Shown: positions 1-6,264 of the stretch, piece by piece | Layout: every line of letters starts with the position of its first letter | Position numbering within the stretch: the stretch's first letter is position 1 | Origin: Clostridiales bacterium | GTDB taxonomy: Bacteria > Bacillota > Clostridia > Oscillospirales > Oscillospiraceae | Direction of reading: 5' to 3' | Assembly (NCBI GenBank): GCA_012729875.1 | Contig: JAAYCC010000089.1 | Coordinates: 1 to 8,473, forward strand | Length of the DNA stretch: 8,473 bases | Program-made: the position numbers and the translations under genes | Notes under the pieces: model-generated | The model's input: the letters and a program-made list of their open reading frames with translations, nothing else | What the model was told of the DNA's origin: nothing | Database searches by the model: none

Positions 1-1239
1 ACGGACAAGATACAGGACGGACGGATCACCGTGGATCAGGGCGTAATCGCCGGCTGTGCGGGCGGTATGTATGACAACATCGCCGAGGCGGCCGCTATCT
101 TAGGCGGACACTCCGTGGGCGACGGCTACTTCTCCCTGTCCATATACCCCCCCAGCATACCGGTAAACCTTGAGCTCATTAAAAGCGGAGTTCAGCGGCA
201 GCTCATGGAGAGCGGCGCTCTGTTCAAGTCCTGCTTCTGCGGCCCCTGCTTCGGAGCGGGGGACGTGCCCGGCAATGACACGCTGTCCGTCCGCCACACA
301 ACCCGCAACTTCCCCAACCGCGAGGGGTCAAAGCCCACAGACGGACAGATCTCAGGCGTCATGCTGATGGACGCCCGCTCTATCGCGGCTACCGCACGGA
401 ATGGAGGCGTACTGACCGCCGCCACGGATGTGGACTACAACGCGCCGAAAACCCGCTCCTGTGAATTTGATAGGGGCGTATACGATAAGCGCGTTTATAA
501 AGGCTTCGGCAGAGCGGAGCCGGAGACCGAGTTGAGGATGGGACCCAACATCACCGAGTGGCCGAAGATCCCCGCCCTGGCTGATAATATGCTTCTTCGT
601 CTTGCCTCTGTAATCCACGACCCCGTGACCACCACGGACGAGCTGATACCCTCCGGCGAGACCTCGTCATACCGCTCAAACCCCGTCAAGCTCTCACAGT
701 TCACGCTCTCCCGCCGCGACCCCGGATATGTCGGCAGGGCAAAAGAGACGGCCGCGCTTGAGTCGGGACGCACGAGCGGAAACTACCCTCCCGAGATGAA
801 ATCCGTTATGAAGAAGCTGGGTCTTGCAGAGGATACTCTAAAAAACACATCGGTTTCCAGCGCCATCTTCGCCGAAAAGCCCGGCGACGGCAGCGCACGC
901 GAACAGGCGGCGAGCTGTCAGCGCGTACTCGGCGGAGGCGCGAACATCTGCTTTGAGTTTGCCACAAAACGCTACCGCTCCAACTGCATAAACTGGGGTA
1001 TGCTGCCCTTCACCATAGACAGGTCCGTGCCGTTCGACTACTCCGTCGGCGACTGGGTGTTTGTTCCCGGCGTGAGGAAGGCCGTCGAGAGCGGGGTGGA
1101 GGACATACCCGCAAAGGTGGTCACAGCCTACGGTACCGCGGACATCACCCTGCATCTTAAAGGTCTCACCGCCGACGAAAAACAGATAATCCTCGACGGC
1201 TGCCTGATGAACTACTATGCAAACCCTGTAAAAGAATAG
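1..1239 (+). CDS. Aconitase-family hydratase, C-terminal part (5' end outside window)
   Basis: The reading frame is open from base 1, so the gene starts upstream. The GTG at 31 is an internal codon, not a start. The translation shows all three cysteines expected to hold an aconitase [4Fe-4S] cluster: one in IAGCAGGMYDN (Cys codon at 55), where canonical aconitases have GSCTNS, and two in CGPC (codons 238 and 247). TRNFPNR (codons 301-321) matches the substrate-binding arginine segment. GSAREQAA (S, A, R at 892, 895, 898) matches the C-terminal swivel-domain motif GSSRE, with Ala in place of the second Ser. GMLPF near 1000 fits the same domain. By family this is a cytoplasmic hydro-lyase. The icd gene starts 16 bases downstream, which favours citrate/isocitrate isomerisation (inference). 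The unusual first-cysteine motif places it in the hydratase branch rather than classical AcnA or AcnB, so another hydroxy-acid substrate is possible. Confidence 0.88.
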   Translation, partial: TDKIQDGRITVDQGVIAGCAGGMYDNIAEAAAILGGHSVGDGYFSLSIYPPSIPVNLELIKSGVQRQLMESGALFKSCFCGPCFGAGDVPGNDTLSVRHTTRNFPNREGSKPTDGQISGVMLMDARSIAATARNGGVLTAATDVDYNAPKTRSCEFDRGVYDKRVYKGFGRAEPETELRMGPNITEWPKIPALADNMLLRLASVIHDPVTTTDELIPSGETSSYRSNPVKLSQFTLSRRDPGYVGRAKETAALESGRTSGNYPPEMKSVMKKLGLAEDTLKNTSVSSAIFAEKPGDGSAREQAASCQRVLGGGANICFEFATKRYRSNCINWGMLPFTIDRSVPFDYSVGDWVFVPGVRKAVESGVEDIPAKVVTAYGTADITLHLKGLTADEKQIILDGCLMNYYANPVKE

Positions 1240-1255
1240 TATTTGGAGAACTGAT

Positions 1256-2461
1256 ATGAACAAAATTCCAATGAACAAGATCGTCGAAATGGACGGCGAC
1301 GAAATGACCCGCATTCTCTGGAAAATGATTAAGGACGAGCTTCTCGCCCCATTTGTAGAGCTGAATACCGAGTATTACGACTTAGGGCTGCCCGAGCGCG
1401 ACAGAACGGACGACCGTATAACGGTTGAAGCGGCAAATGCCATCAAAAAGTACCGTGTCGGTGTCAAGTGCGCCACTATAACCCCCAACGCCCAGCGCGT
1501 TGAGGAGTACAAGCTCAAGGAGATGTGGAAAAGTCCCAACGGCACCATCCGCGCCATTCTCGACGGCACCGTTTTTCGTACCCCTATCATAACCGAGAGC
1601 ATAAAGCCCTATGTGAAGACCTGGAAAAAGCCGATAACCATCGCCCGACATGCCTACGGCGACATCTATAAGTGTACGGAATTCCGCGTGCCCGGCCCGG
1701 GCAAGGCCGAGCTGGTATTCACAGGCGAAAACGGTGAGAGCTTCCGCGAGACCGTTTATGATTTCGAGTGCGCGGGTGTTCTGCAGGGTCAGTACAACAA
1801 GGACAGCTCCATCGAGAGCTTTGCCCGCTCCTGCTTCAACTACGCCATTGACGCGAGGGAGGATCTGTGGTTTTCGACCAAAGATACCATCTCCAAGCAG
1901 TACGACCAGACCTTTAAGCTCATCTTTGCGGATATTTATGAAAAAGAGTACAGGCAGAAGTTTGAAGAGCTGGGCATAGAGTATTTCTACACCCTGATCG
2001 ACGACGCGGTGGCCAGGGTTATCCGCTCCGAGGGCGGCTTTATATGGGCCTGCAAGAACTACGACGGCGACGTTATGAGCGACATGGTCTCCACCGCCTT
2101 CGGCTCTTTGGCCATGATGACCAGCGTCCTCGTATCTCCGGACGGCAACTATGAATACGAGGCGGCCCATGGCACCATCACCCGCCACTACTACAAGCAC
2201 CTCAAGGGCGAGCAGACAAGCTCCAACCCGATCGCCACGATCTTTGCGTGGACGGGCGCTCTGCGCAAGCGCGGAGAGCTGGACGGCAACGCCCCGCTCA
2301 TGGAGTTTGCGGACAAGCTAGAAAAGGCCTGCCTCGACGTTATTGAGGACGGCGTAATGACAGGCGACCTTGCTCTTCTGTGCGAGCGCGGCGATATCAG
2401 GAAGGTAAACAGCAACGATTTTCTCGCAGCTATCCGCGCAAAGCTGGAGCAGTCTATGTGA
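1256..2461 (+). CDS. icd: NADP-dependent isocitrate dehydrogenase, eukaryote-like homodimeric type
   Basis: Cytoplasmic enzyme that oxidatively decarboxylates isocitrate to 2-oxoglutarate, normally reducing NADP+. The 401 residues closely resemble cytosolic IDH1/IDH2 of animals rather than the E. coli Icd type. Isocitrate-binding residues are present: Ser93 and Arg99 in KSPNGTIR, Arg108 in GTVFR, and Arg131 in ARHAYGD (equivalent to IDH1 Arg132). Lys209 (STK), Asp249 (LIDD) and Asp272/Asp276 (NYDGDVMSD) fit the catalytic lysine and metal ligands. HGTITRH (305-311) matches the NADP-phosphate-binding loop, supporting NADP over NAD. Length is normal for the family. The ATG at 1256 follows GGAG (1245-1248) with 7 bases between. 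A second ATG at 1271 (Met6) has no better ribosome site. It lies 16 bases after the hydratase and is probably co-transcribed with it. The unit ends at the hairpin starting at 2475. Confidence 0.97.
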   Translation: MNKIPMNKIVEMDGDEMTRILWKMIKDELLAPFVELNTEYYDLGLPERDRTDDRITVEAANAIKKYRVGVKCATITPNAQRVEEYKLKEMWKSPNGTIRAILDGTVFRTPIITESIKPYVKTWKKPITIARHAYGDIYKCTEFRVPGPGKAELVFTGENGESFRETVYDFECAGVLQGQYNKDSSIESFARSCFNYAIDAREDLWFSTKDTISKQYDQTFKLIFADIYEKEYRQKFEELGIEYFYTLIDDAVARVIRSEGGFIWACKNYDGDVMSDMVSTAFGSLAMMTSVLVSPDGNYEYEAAHGTITRHYYKHLKGEQTSSNPIATIFAWTGALRKRGELDGNAPLMEFADKLEKACLDVIEDGVMTGDLALLCERGDIRKVNSNDFLAAIRAKLEQSM

Positions 2462-2474
2462 GACGCAGACATAC

Positions 2475-2511
2475 AAAAAATCCCCGCTCATAATTGAGCG
2501 GGGATTTTTTT
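2475..2511. terminator. Bidirectional intrinsic terminator between convergent icd and panD
   Basis: A perfect 16-base inverted repeat (2475-2490 with 2495-2510) encloses a TAAT loop. The GC core is TCCCCGCTCA with TGAGCGGGGA, flanked by six A on the left and seven T on the right. Read on the plus strand, the T run follows the hairpin 13 bases after the icd stop. Read on the minus strand, the complementary T run follows it about 90 bases after the panD stop. The symmetry suggests one hairpin ends both transcription units. The rest of the 137-base gap up to 2598 shows no gene. Confidence 0.93.
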
Positions 2512-2598
2512 CCGCGCGATAGGCCGAATAGAGCACGGCGGGGAGAAGTCTGCGGTCGGGCGCCTGTGATATATGTGCATATAATGCGGATGGCAACG

Positions 2599-2988
2599 TC
2601 AGCCGTCAATTATAGTCCCGTGTTTTTCGTAATGCGCAATCTGCATTATCTTGTTATTCTCGTCAACAAATACGACATTTGGCCTGTGGCTTGAAGCCTC
2701 CTCGGGGGTCATAAGCGCGTAGGACATAATAATTATTTTGTCATTCTCAGAGACACAGCGCGCGGCCGCGCCGTTAAGGCAGATCATACCGGATCCTCTC
2801 TCTCCAGAAATCGTATAGGTTTCAAATCGGCTTCCGTTATTTATATCGACTACCTGCACTTTCTCATATTCAAGAATTCCGGCGGCATCCAGCAGTTCAC
2901 TGTCTACGGTGATACTGCCCACATAATCAAGCTCTGCTTGCGAAACTTTTGCACGATGGATTTTCCCCTTCAGCATTTCTAGCTTCAT
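2599..2988 (-). CDS. panD: Aspartate 1-decarboxylase proenzyme
   Basis: Pyruvoyl-dependent enzyme that converts L-aspartate to beta-alanine, one of the two halves of pantothenate. The protein is made as a proenzyme and cleaves itself at Gly24-Ser25 (YVGSITVD), which creates the pyruvoyl group on the new alpha-chain. The site is intact, as are Lys9 (LKGKIHRAKVS), the segment RFETY holding the catalytic Arg/Tyr pair, the NGAAA loop and the C-terminal RPNVVFVD. At 129 residues it has the usual length. The ATG at 2988 is chosen: GGAGG (3001-2997) lies 8 bases upstream of it, and the resulting N-terminus (MKLEMLKGK) lines up with E. coli PanD (MIRTMLQGK). An in-frame GTG at 2991 is only 5 bases from the Shine-Dalgarno and would add a single residue. 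It is the last gene of the pan operon, 15 bases after panC. Confidence 0.96.
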   Translation of the reverse strand: MKLEMLKGKIHRAKVSQAELDYVGSITVDSELLDAAGILEYEKVQVVDINNGSRFETYTISGERGSGMICLNGAAARCVSENDKIIIMSYALMTPEEASSHRPNVVFVDENNKIMQIAHYEKHGTIIDG

Positions 2989-3003
2989 CACGTCATCCTC
3001 CGA

Positions 3004-3843
3004 TCATCTGACGATAAGGTTGTCGATAAGGCGGGTCTTGCCGATATAGACCGCAATAGCTATAAGTGTCTGAGGCTCGATTTTATCGGTATCCTCCATA
3101 GTGAGACATCTTACAGCCTTAACATAGTCAATGCGTGCCAGAGGCTCGCTCTGAATGATATCATACAGTGCGGAAACAACAGTGTCAGAGTCTATTATCC
3201 CATCTCCCACAAGCGCCTCGGCATGGCGGACGGCCCTGCTCAAAACGAGAGCGGCCTTCCTCTCTTTACTGCTCAGATATGTGTTTCTTGAACTTTTTGC
3301 AAGCCCGTCAGGCTCTCTTACTATGGGGCATCCGATGATTTCAACATCAATATTCAGATCCTGTACCATGCGTTTTATTACGGCCAGCTGCTGAGCGTCC
3401 TTTTCGCCAAAATAAGCTCTATCGGGCTTGACTATGTTGAACAGCTTTGTAACAACGGTGCAAACACCCCTGAAGTGTCCGGGGCGGCTCTTGCCGCAGA
3501 GCCTGTCCGTCAGGGCGGATAGATCGACAAAGGAACAAAAACCGGGAGTATAGATTTCCGAAGGGGGAGGGGAGAACACAAGATCGGCGCCGAGAGACTC
3601 GCAGAAACGGCAATCTCTCTCCAGATCTCTCGGATATTTCGAGAAGTCCTCATTTTCACCGAACTGCATCGGATTTACAAATATGCTTACGACCACTTTG
3701 TCGTTTTCGCGAGCCCTTGTTATCAGGCTTCCATGCCCATCGTGGAGATAGCCCATGGTCGGCACAAAGCCTATGCTTTTTCCTTCTTTCCTCCATTGCC
3801 TGACAAGATTTCTGACCTCTGCGACAGTATTAACAGTTTCCAT
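3004..3843 (-). CDS. panC: Pantothenate synthetase (pantoate--beta-alanine ligase)
   Basis: Joins pantoate and beta-alanine with ATP, through a pantoyl-adenylate intermediate, to give pantothenate in the cytoplasm. The 279-residue protein has the complete set of family motifs: PTMGYLHDGH (28-37, the HIGH-type nucleotide motif), FVNPMQF (55-61, pantoate binding), GKSRPGHFRGV (117-127), YFGEKDAQQL (144-153), and REPDGLAKSSRN (176-187), which contains the KMSKS-like loop. Length is normal. The ATG at 3843 is preceded by AGGAGAGAGG, a strong purine-rich ribosome site lying in the 17-base gap after panB. Its substrates come from PanB and PanG upstream (pantoate) and PanD downstream (beta-alanine), so the operon is self-sufficient. 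Confidence 0.98.
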   Translation of the reverse strand: METVNTVAEVRNLVRQWRKEGKSIGFVPTMGYLHDGHGSLITRARENDKVVVSIFVNPMQFGENEDFSKYPRDLERDCRFCESLGADLVFSPPPSEIYTPGFCSFVDLSALTDRLCGKSRPGHFRGVCTVVTKLFNIVKPDRAYFGEKDAQQLAVIKRMVQDLNIDVEIIGCPIVREPDGLAKSSRNTYLSSKERKAALVLSRAVRHAEALVGDGIIDSDTVVSALYDIIQSEPLARIDYVKAVRCLTMEDTDKIEPQTLIAIAVYIGKTRLIDNLIVR

Positions 3844-3860
3844 ACCTCTCTCCTTGACGA

Positions 3861-4688
3861 TTACTGCAGGATGCCTATTATATCTTCCGATATTTCAAAA
3901 ATATGCTCATGGGAGGGAAATGTCCCGGCCTTGACCTCGCTTATGTATGAGGCAAATGCGTCTTTCATGCCCTGTCCGATGTCCGCAAAGTGCTTGACGA
4001 ATTTCGGTTTATAGTCGGAAAACATCTTCAGCATATCCTGATAGACCAGTACCTGCCCGTCACAGCCTGCTCCCGCGCCTATACCTATGGTCGGGATTGA
4101 GAGCCGGTCGGAGATATATGAGGCGAGAGCCGCGGGAACACACTCCAGAACCACGCAGAAGGCGCCCGCCTCTTCGACCGCTCTTGCGTCATCGAGCAGA
4201 CGCTGCGCGCCCTCCATGGTCTTTCCCTGGACCTTAAAGCCGCCGAAGGCGTTGACCGACTGCGGGGTAAGACCTATATGGGCTACAACGGGTATCGAGG
4301 CCTCGACAATTGCCCTTATATGCGGGGCAAAGGCCACGCCACCTTCGAGCTTTACTGCTTGTGCGCCGCCCTCCTTTATAAGCCTGCCCGCATTGCACAC
4401 CGCATCGTAAACGGAGGTCTGATAGGACATGAAAGGCATGTCCGCAACAACAAGAGCGTTTTCTGTACCGCGGCAGACGGCTTTTGTGTGGTGGATCATG
4501 TCCTCCATAGTGACGGAAAGCGTGTCTTTATATCCGAGCATGACCATACCCAGAGAATCCCCGACCAAGATCGAGTTCACGCCGGAGCTGTCAATCAGCT
4601 TTGCCATGGAATAATCATAGGCTGTGAGCATGGTTATTTTATCGTGTTCATCCTTTTGTTTCTGTATTGTCAACACAGAGTTTTTCAT
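3861..4688 (-). CDS. panB: 3-methyl-2-oxobutanoate hydroxymethyltransferase (ketopantoate hydroxymethyltransferase)
   Basis: First committed enzyme of pantothenate synthesis. It transfers a hydroxymethyl group from 5,10-methylenetetrahydrofolate to 2-oxoisovalerate (a valine-pathway intermediate), making ketopantoate. The 275-residue TIM-barrel protein shows TAYDYSMAKL (22-31), LVGDSLGMV with the metal ligand Asp44, ADMPFMSY with metal ligand Asp83, KLEGG around Lys113 and Glu115, HIGLTPQSVN (137-146), the catalytic Glu182 in VLECVP, and IGIGAG (201-206). All key residues seen in E. coli PanB are present. The start ATG overlaps the stop of panG as ATGA (4688-4685), and GAGG lies about 10 bases upstream inside panG. 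Translation of the two is therefore probably coupled. Confidence 0.98.
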   Translation of the reverse strand: MKNSVLTIQKQKDEHDKITMLTAYDYSMAKLIDSSGVNSILVGDSLGMVMLGYKDTLSVTMEDMIHHTKAVCRGTENALVVADMPFMSYQTSVYDAVCNAGRLIKEGGAQAVKLEGGVAFAPHIRAIVEASIPVVAHIGLTPQSVNAFGGFKVQGKTMEGAQRLLDDARAVEEAGAFCVVLECVPAALASYISDRLSIPTIGIGAGAGCDGQVLVYQDMLKMFSDYKPKFVKHFADIGQGMKDAFASYISEVKAGTFPSHEHIFEISEDIIGILQ

Positions 4689-5527
4689 TTTAGCAGTACC
4701 TCAATTTCGTTGTAATTCCTCTCCGGATATTTTTCCCTGGACATTTCAAGGAGCACTAGCGACAGCTCGCGGTAGAGCGCCCAGCGCTCGCCGTCAAGGC
4801 ACTCGAGATGTTTTTGAACTGTACATACGTCATTTCTCTCGACCGGGCCTGTCAGAGCCTCAACTGTTCCGACCTCTTCAATATTTTTGAGGTTTCCGAA
4901 CATCAGCGGAATAAGGGCGTCCATCGCATCCTGCGGAGAAAACCCGCATTCACACAAAAGTCCGATTGCCGAGTGGACCAGAGCGGTCACCTGATTGCTT
5001 GCCATGACAGCTGCGGCGTGGTACTTTGTTTTGGCCTCTGCGCTGATTACACGGACTCTGTTTCCCGTCTTACGTATAAGCGCAGCGACCTCGTCAAGTC
5101 TCTGAGGGCTGCCCTCGACTGTGAATATTGCGCCGGGGAGCTGTTTGTATGACTCGGTTTTGCTGTGGAAGGCAAAAATCGGGTGGACAGAGAAAACACT
5201 GACCGGTAGGCTTCCGGCATCCGGGAAGATTTTCGACGACAGTGCGCCGCTGCAATGACAGACGACCTTGTTTTTAATATTCGGCAATAGTTTCAGGCTG
5301 TTCCAGACCGACTGGATTTCGCTGTCGGGTACTGTCAGGAACAAAACGTCGTTGTCGCTCAGGATTCCATCCAAGCTATCGTACTGTTGTGAGCTTGTAA
5401 AGTCTGCCGCCTTACGGGCTGACAGCGGATTCTTACTGTAATAACCGCCCACCTCCACTCCGTGGATAGCAAAGTGCTTTCCGAGAGAAAATCCAACCTT
5501 ACCCGCGCCAATAAACCCGGTTTTCAT
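4685..5527 (-). CDS. panG: Rossmann-fold DUF2520 protein, probable PanG-type ketopantoate reductase
   Basis: Probably reduces ketopantoate to pantoate with NADPH, the step done by PanE in E. coli. The N-terminus is a dinucleotide-binding Rossmann fold: GFIGAGKVG with GxGxxG at Gly7, Gly9 and Gly12. FLTVPDSEI, VCHCSGALSS and FSVHPIFAF follow, then a helical C-terminal domain with KYHAAAVMASN and ALTGPVERND. That pattern is typical of the Rossmann/DUF2520 family and differs from canonical PanE. A reductase of this class, named PanG, was described in Francisella and Enterococcus faecalis (recalled, not checked). The function rests on that homology and on being first in an operon with panB, panC and panD, which otherwise lacks this step. 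No panE or ilvC lies in the window. The start is the ATG at 5527, giving 280 residues. An in-frame GTG at 5536 is part of the Shine-Dalgarno itself and cannot be the start. The stop overlaps panB by four bases. Confidence 0.82.
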   Translation of the reverse strand: MKTGFIGAGKVGFSLGKHFAIHGVEVGGYYSKNPLSARKAADFTSSQQYDSLDGILSDNDVLFLTVPDSEIQSVWNSLKLLPNIKNKVVCHCSGALSSKIFPDAGSLPVSVFSVHPIFAFHSKTESYKQLPGAIFTVEGSPQRLDEVAALIRKTGNRVRVISAEAKTKYHAAAVMASNQVTALVHSAIGLLCECGFSPQDAMDALIPLMFGNLKNIEEVGTVEALTGPVERNDVCTVQKHLECLDGERWALYRELSLVLLEMSREKYPERNYNEIEVLLK

Positions 5528-5540
5528 AGCAACCACCTCC
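5525..5540 (-). promoter_or_regulatory. Ribosome binding site that fixes the panG start
   Basis: On the minus strand GGAGGTGG (5540-5533) is followed, 8 bases after its GGAGG core, by ATG at 5527. An in-frame GTG at 5536-5534 gives a longer open frame, but its first base is the last G of the GGAGG core, so it belongs to the Shine-Dalgarno rather than to the coding region. Confidence 0.85.
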
Positions 5541-5754
5541 GTTCAAAACAGAAGCGACAATGACTTTGTATATTGTGCTGTCTTTTTCAGGATATCATAG
5601 GGTAAATTGGAAATAAAGTAACAGTTAAAAGCAAATGGTAAAATTCAGCGCGTTATTTGGACACTCCATGCTTATAGCCGTTGAGTCCTGCGCGTGCATA
5701 GCTTTTTGTGTTTTGGTTTATTACCAGCCATACCAAAGTTAAAAACTCCAGATG
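5528..5754 (-). promoter_or_regulatory. Non-coding gap between ribH and panG: probable promoter and leader of the pan operon
   Basis: This is the longest non-coding stretch in the window (227 bases) and is more AT-rich than the genes around it. On the minus strand two weak promoter candidates can be seen. One is an extended -10-like TGGTAATAA (5726-5718), which would give a leader of about 180 bases. The other is a TATGAT box (5599-5594) with only a poor -35, which would give a leader of about 60 bases. Between them, 5688-5659 can form an imperfect hairpin (GGAC pairing with GTCC, inner GCT with AGC, separated by internal loops). Just after the ribH stop, TTTGGT and ACCAAA could pair, but no T run follows, so it is not a good terminator. 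No open frame here looks like a gene. Rfam's pan RNA motif is known from leaders of pantothenate genes in Firmicutes and should be tested here. I cannot confirm it by eye. Confidence 0.45.
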
Positions 5755-6243
5755 TCAGCGGGCGGATTCAGCATTATTGCCTTCGATCTCGTCGATGAGA
5801 TTGACCATTTCAATTGCGGCCGCTGCACACTCAAATCCTTTGTTGCCGGCTTTGGTACCTGCGCGCTCAATGGCCTGCTCGATATTCTCAGTGGTCAGCA
5901 CGCCGAACATCACGGGGATCCCACTGCTGAGCGATACGGCGGCAATACCTTTGGAAACCTCACTGCAGACGTAATCGTAGTGGGTTGTGCTGCCGCGAAT
6001 TACTGCACCCAAGCAAATAATCGCGTCATATCTCCCGCTTCTTGCCATTTTAGAGGCGACGAGCGGTATTTCAAATGCGCCGGGCACCCATGCAACCGCT
6101 ATGTCCGCTTCGTCTACTCCATGTCTTTTTAACGCATCGAGCGCGCCGCCTAGGAGCTTTGATGTTATAAACTCGTTAAATCTTGCGGCGACAATGCCGA
6201 TTCGAATTTCTTTGGATACGAGCTTTCCTTCAAATGTTTTCAT
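5755..6243 (-). CDS. ribH: 6,7-dimethyl-8-ribityllumazine synthase (lumazine synthase, riboflavin synthase beta chain)
   Basis: Condenses 5-amino-6-ribitylaminouracil with 3,4-dihydroxy-2-butanone 4-phosphate to form 6,7-dimethyl-8-ribityllumazine, the substrate of RibE. The 162-residue protein has all the family motifs: ARFNEFIT with Phe22, WVPGAFEIP (52-60), LGAVIRGSTTHYDYV including the catalytic His88, and GVLTTENIEQAIERAG with Arg127. It ends in a normal AGNKGFECA helix region. These positions match B. subtilis RibH, whose 60-mer forms an icosahedral shell around RibE trimers. Whether this protein builds a capsid cannot be read from sequence alone. The ATG at 6243 follows AAGGAG with about 8 bases between. 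It is the last gene of the rib operon, 21 bases after ribBA. Confidence 0.98.
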   Translation of the reverse strand: MKTFEGKLVSKEIRIGIVAARFNEFITSKLLGGALDALKRHGVDEADIAVAWVPGAFEIPLVASKMARSGRYDAIICLGAVIRGSTTHYDYVCSEVSKGIAAVSLSSGIPVMFGVLTTENIEQAIERAGTKAGNKGFECAAAAIEMVNLIDEIEGNNAESAR

Positions 6244-6264
6244 ATAACAATCTCCTTAAATTTA

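Noticed and set aside
1382..2200. Long minus-strand open frame (272 codons) opposite icd
   Set aside because: It is the antisense shadow of a well-conserved gene, with low-complexity Val/Gly/Ala-rich translation and no family motifs.
2570..2583. Inverted repeat TATATG-TG-CATATA downstream of panD
   Set aside because: It is short, AT-rich and lies between two convergent genes next to the terminator, where an operator has nothing to regulate.
2494..2694. Small plus-strand open frame over the icd-panD gap
   Set aside because: It runs through the terminator hairpin and into panD antisense, has no ribosome site and has no recognisable protein features.
5690..5754. Possible terminator after ribH formed by TTTGGT and ACCAAA on the minus strand
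   Set aside because: The stem is six mostly A-T pairs with a 14-base loop and no T run follows, so it does not meet the usual pattern of an intrinsic terminator.
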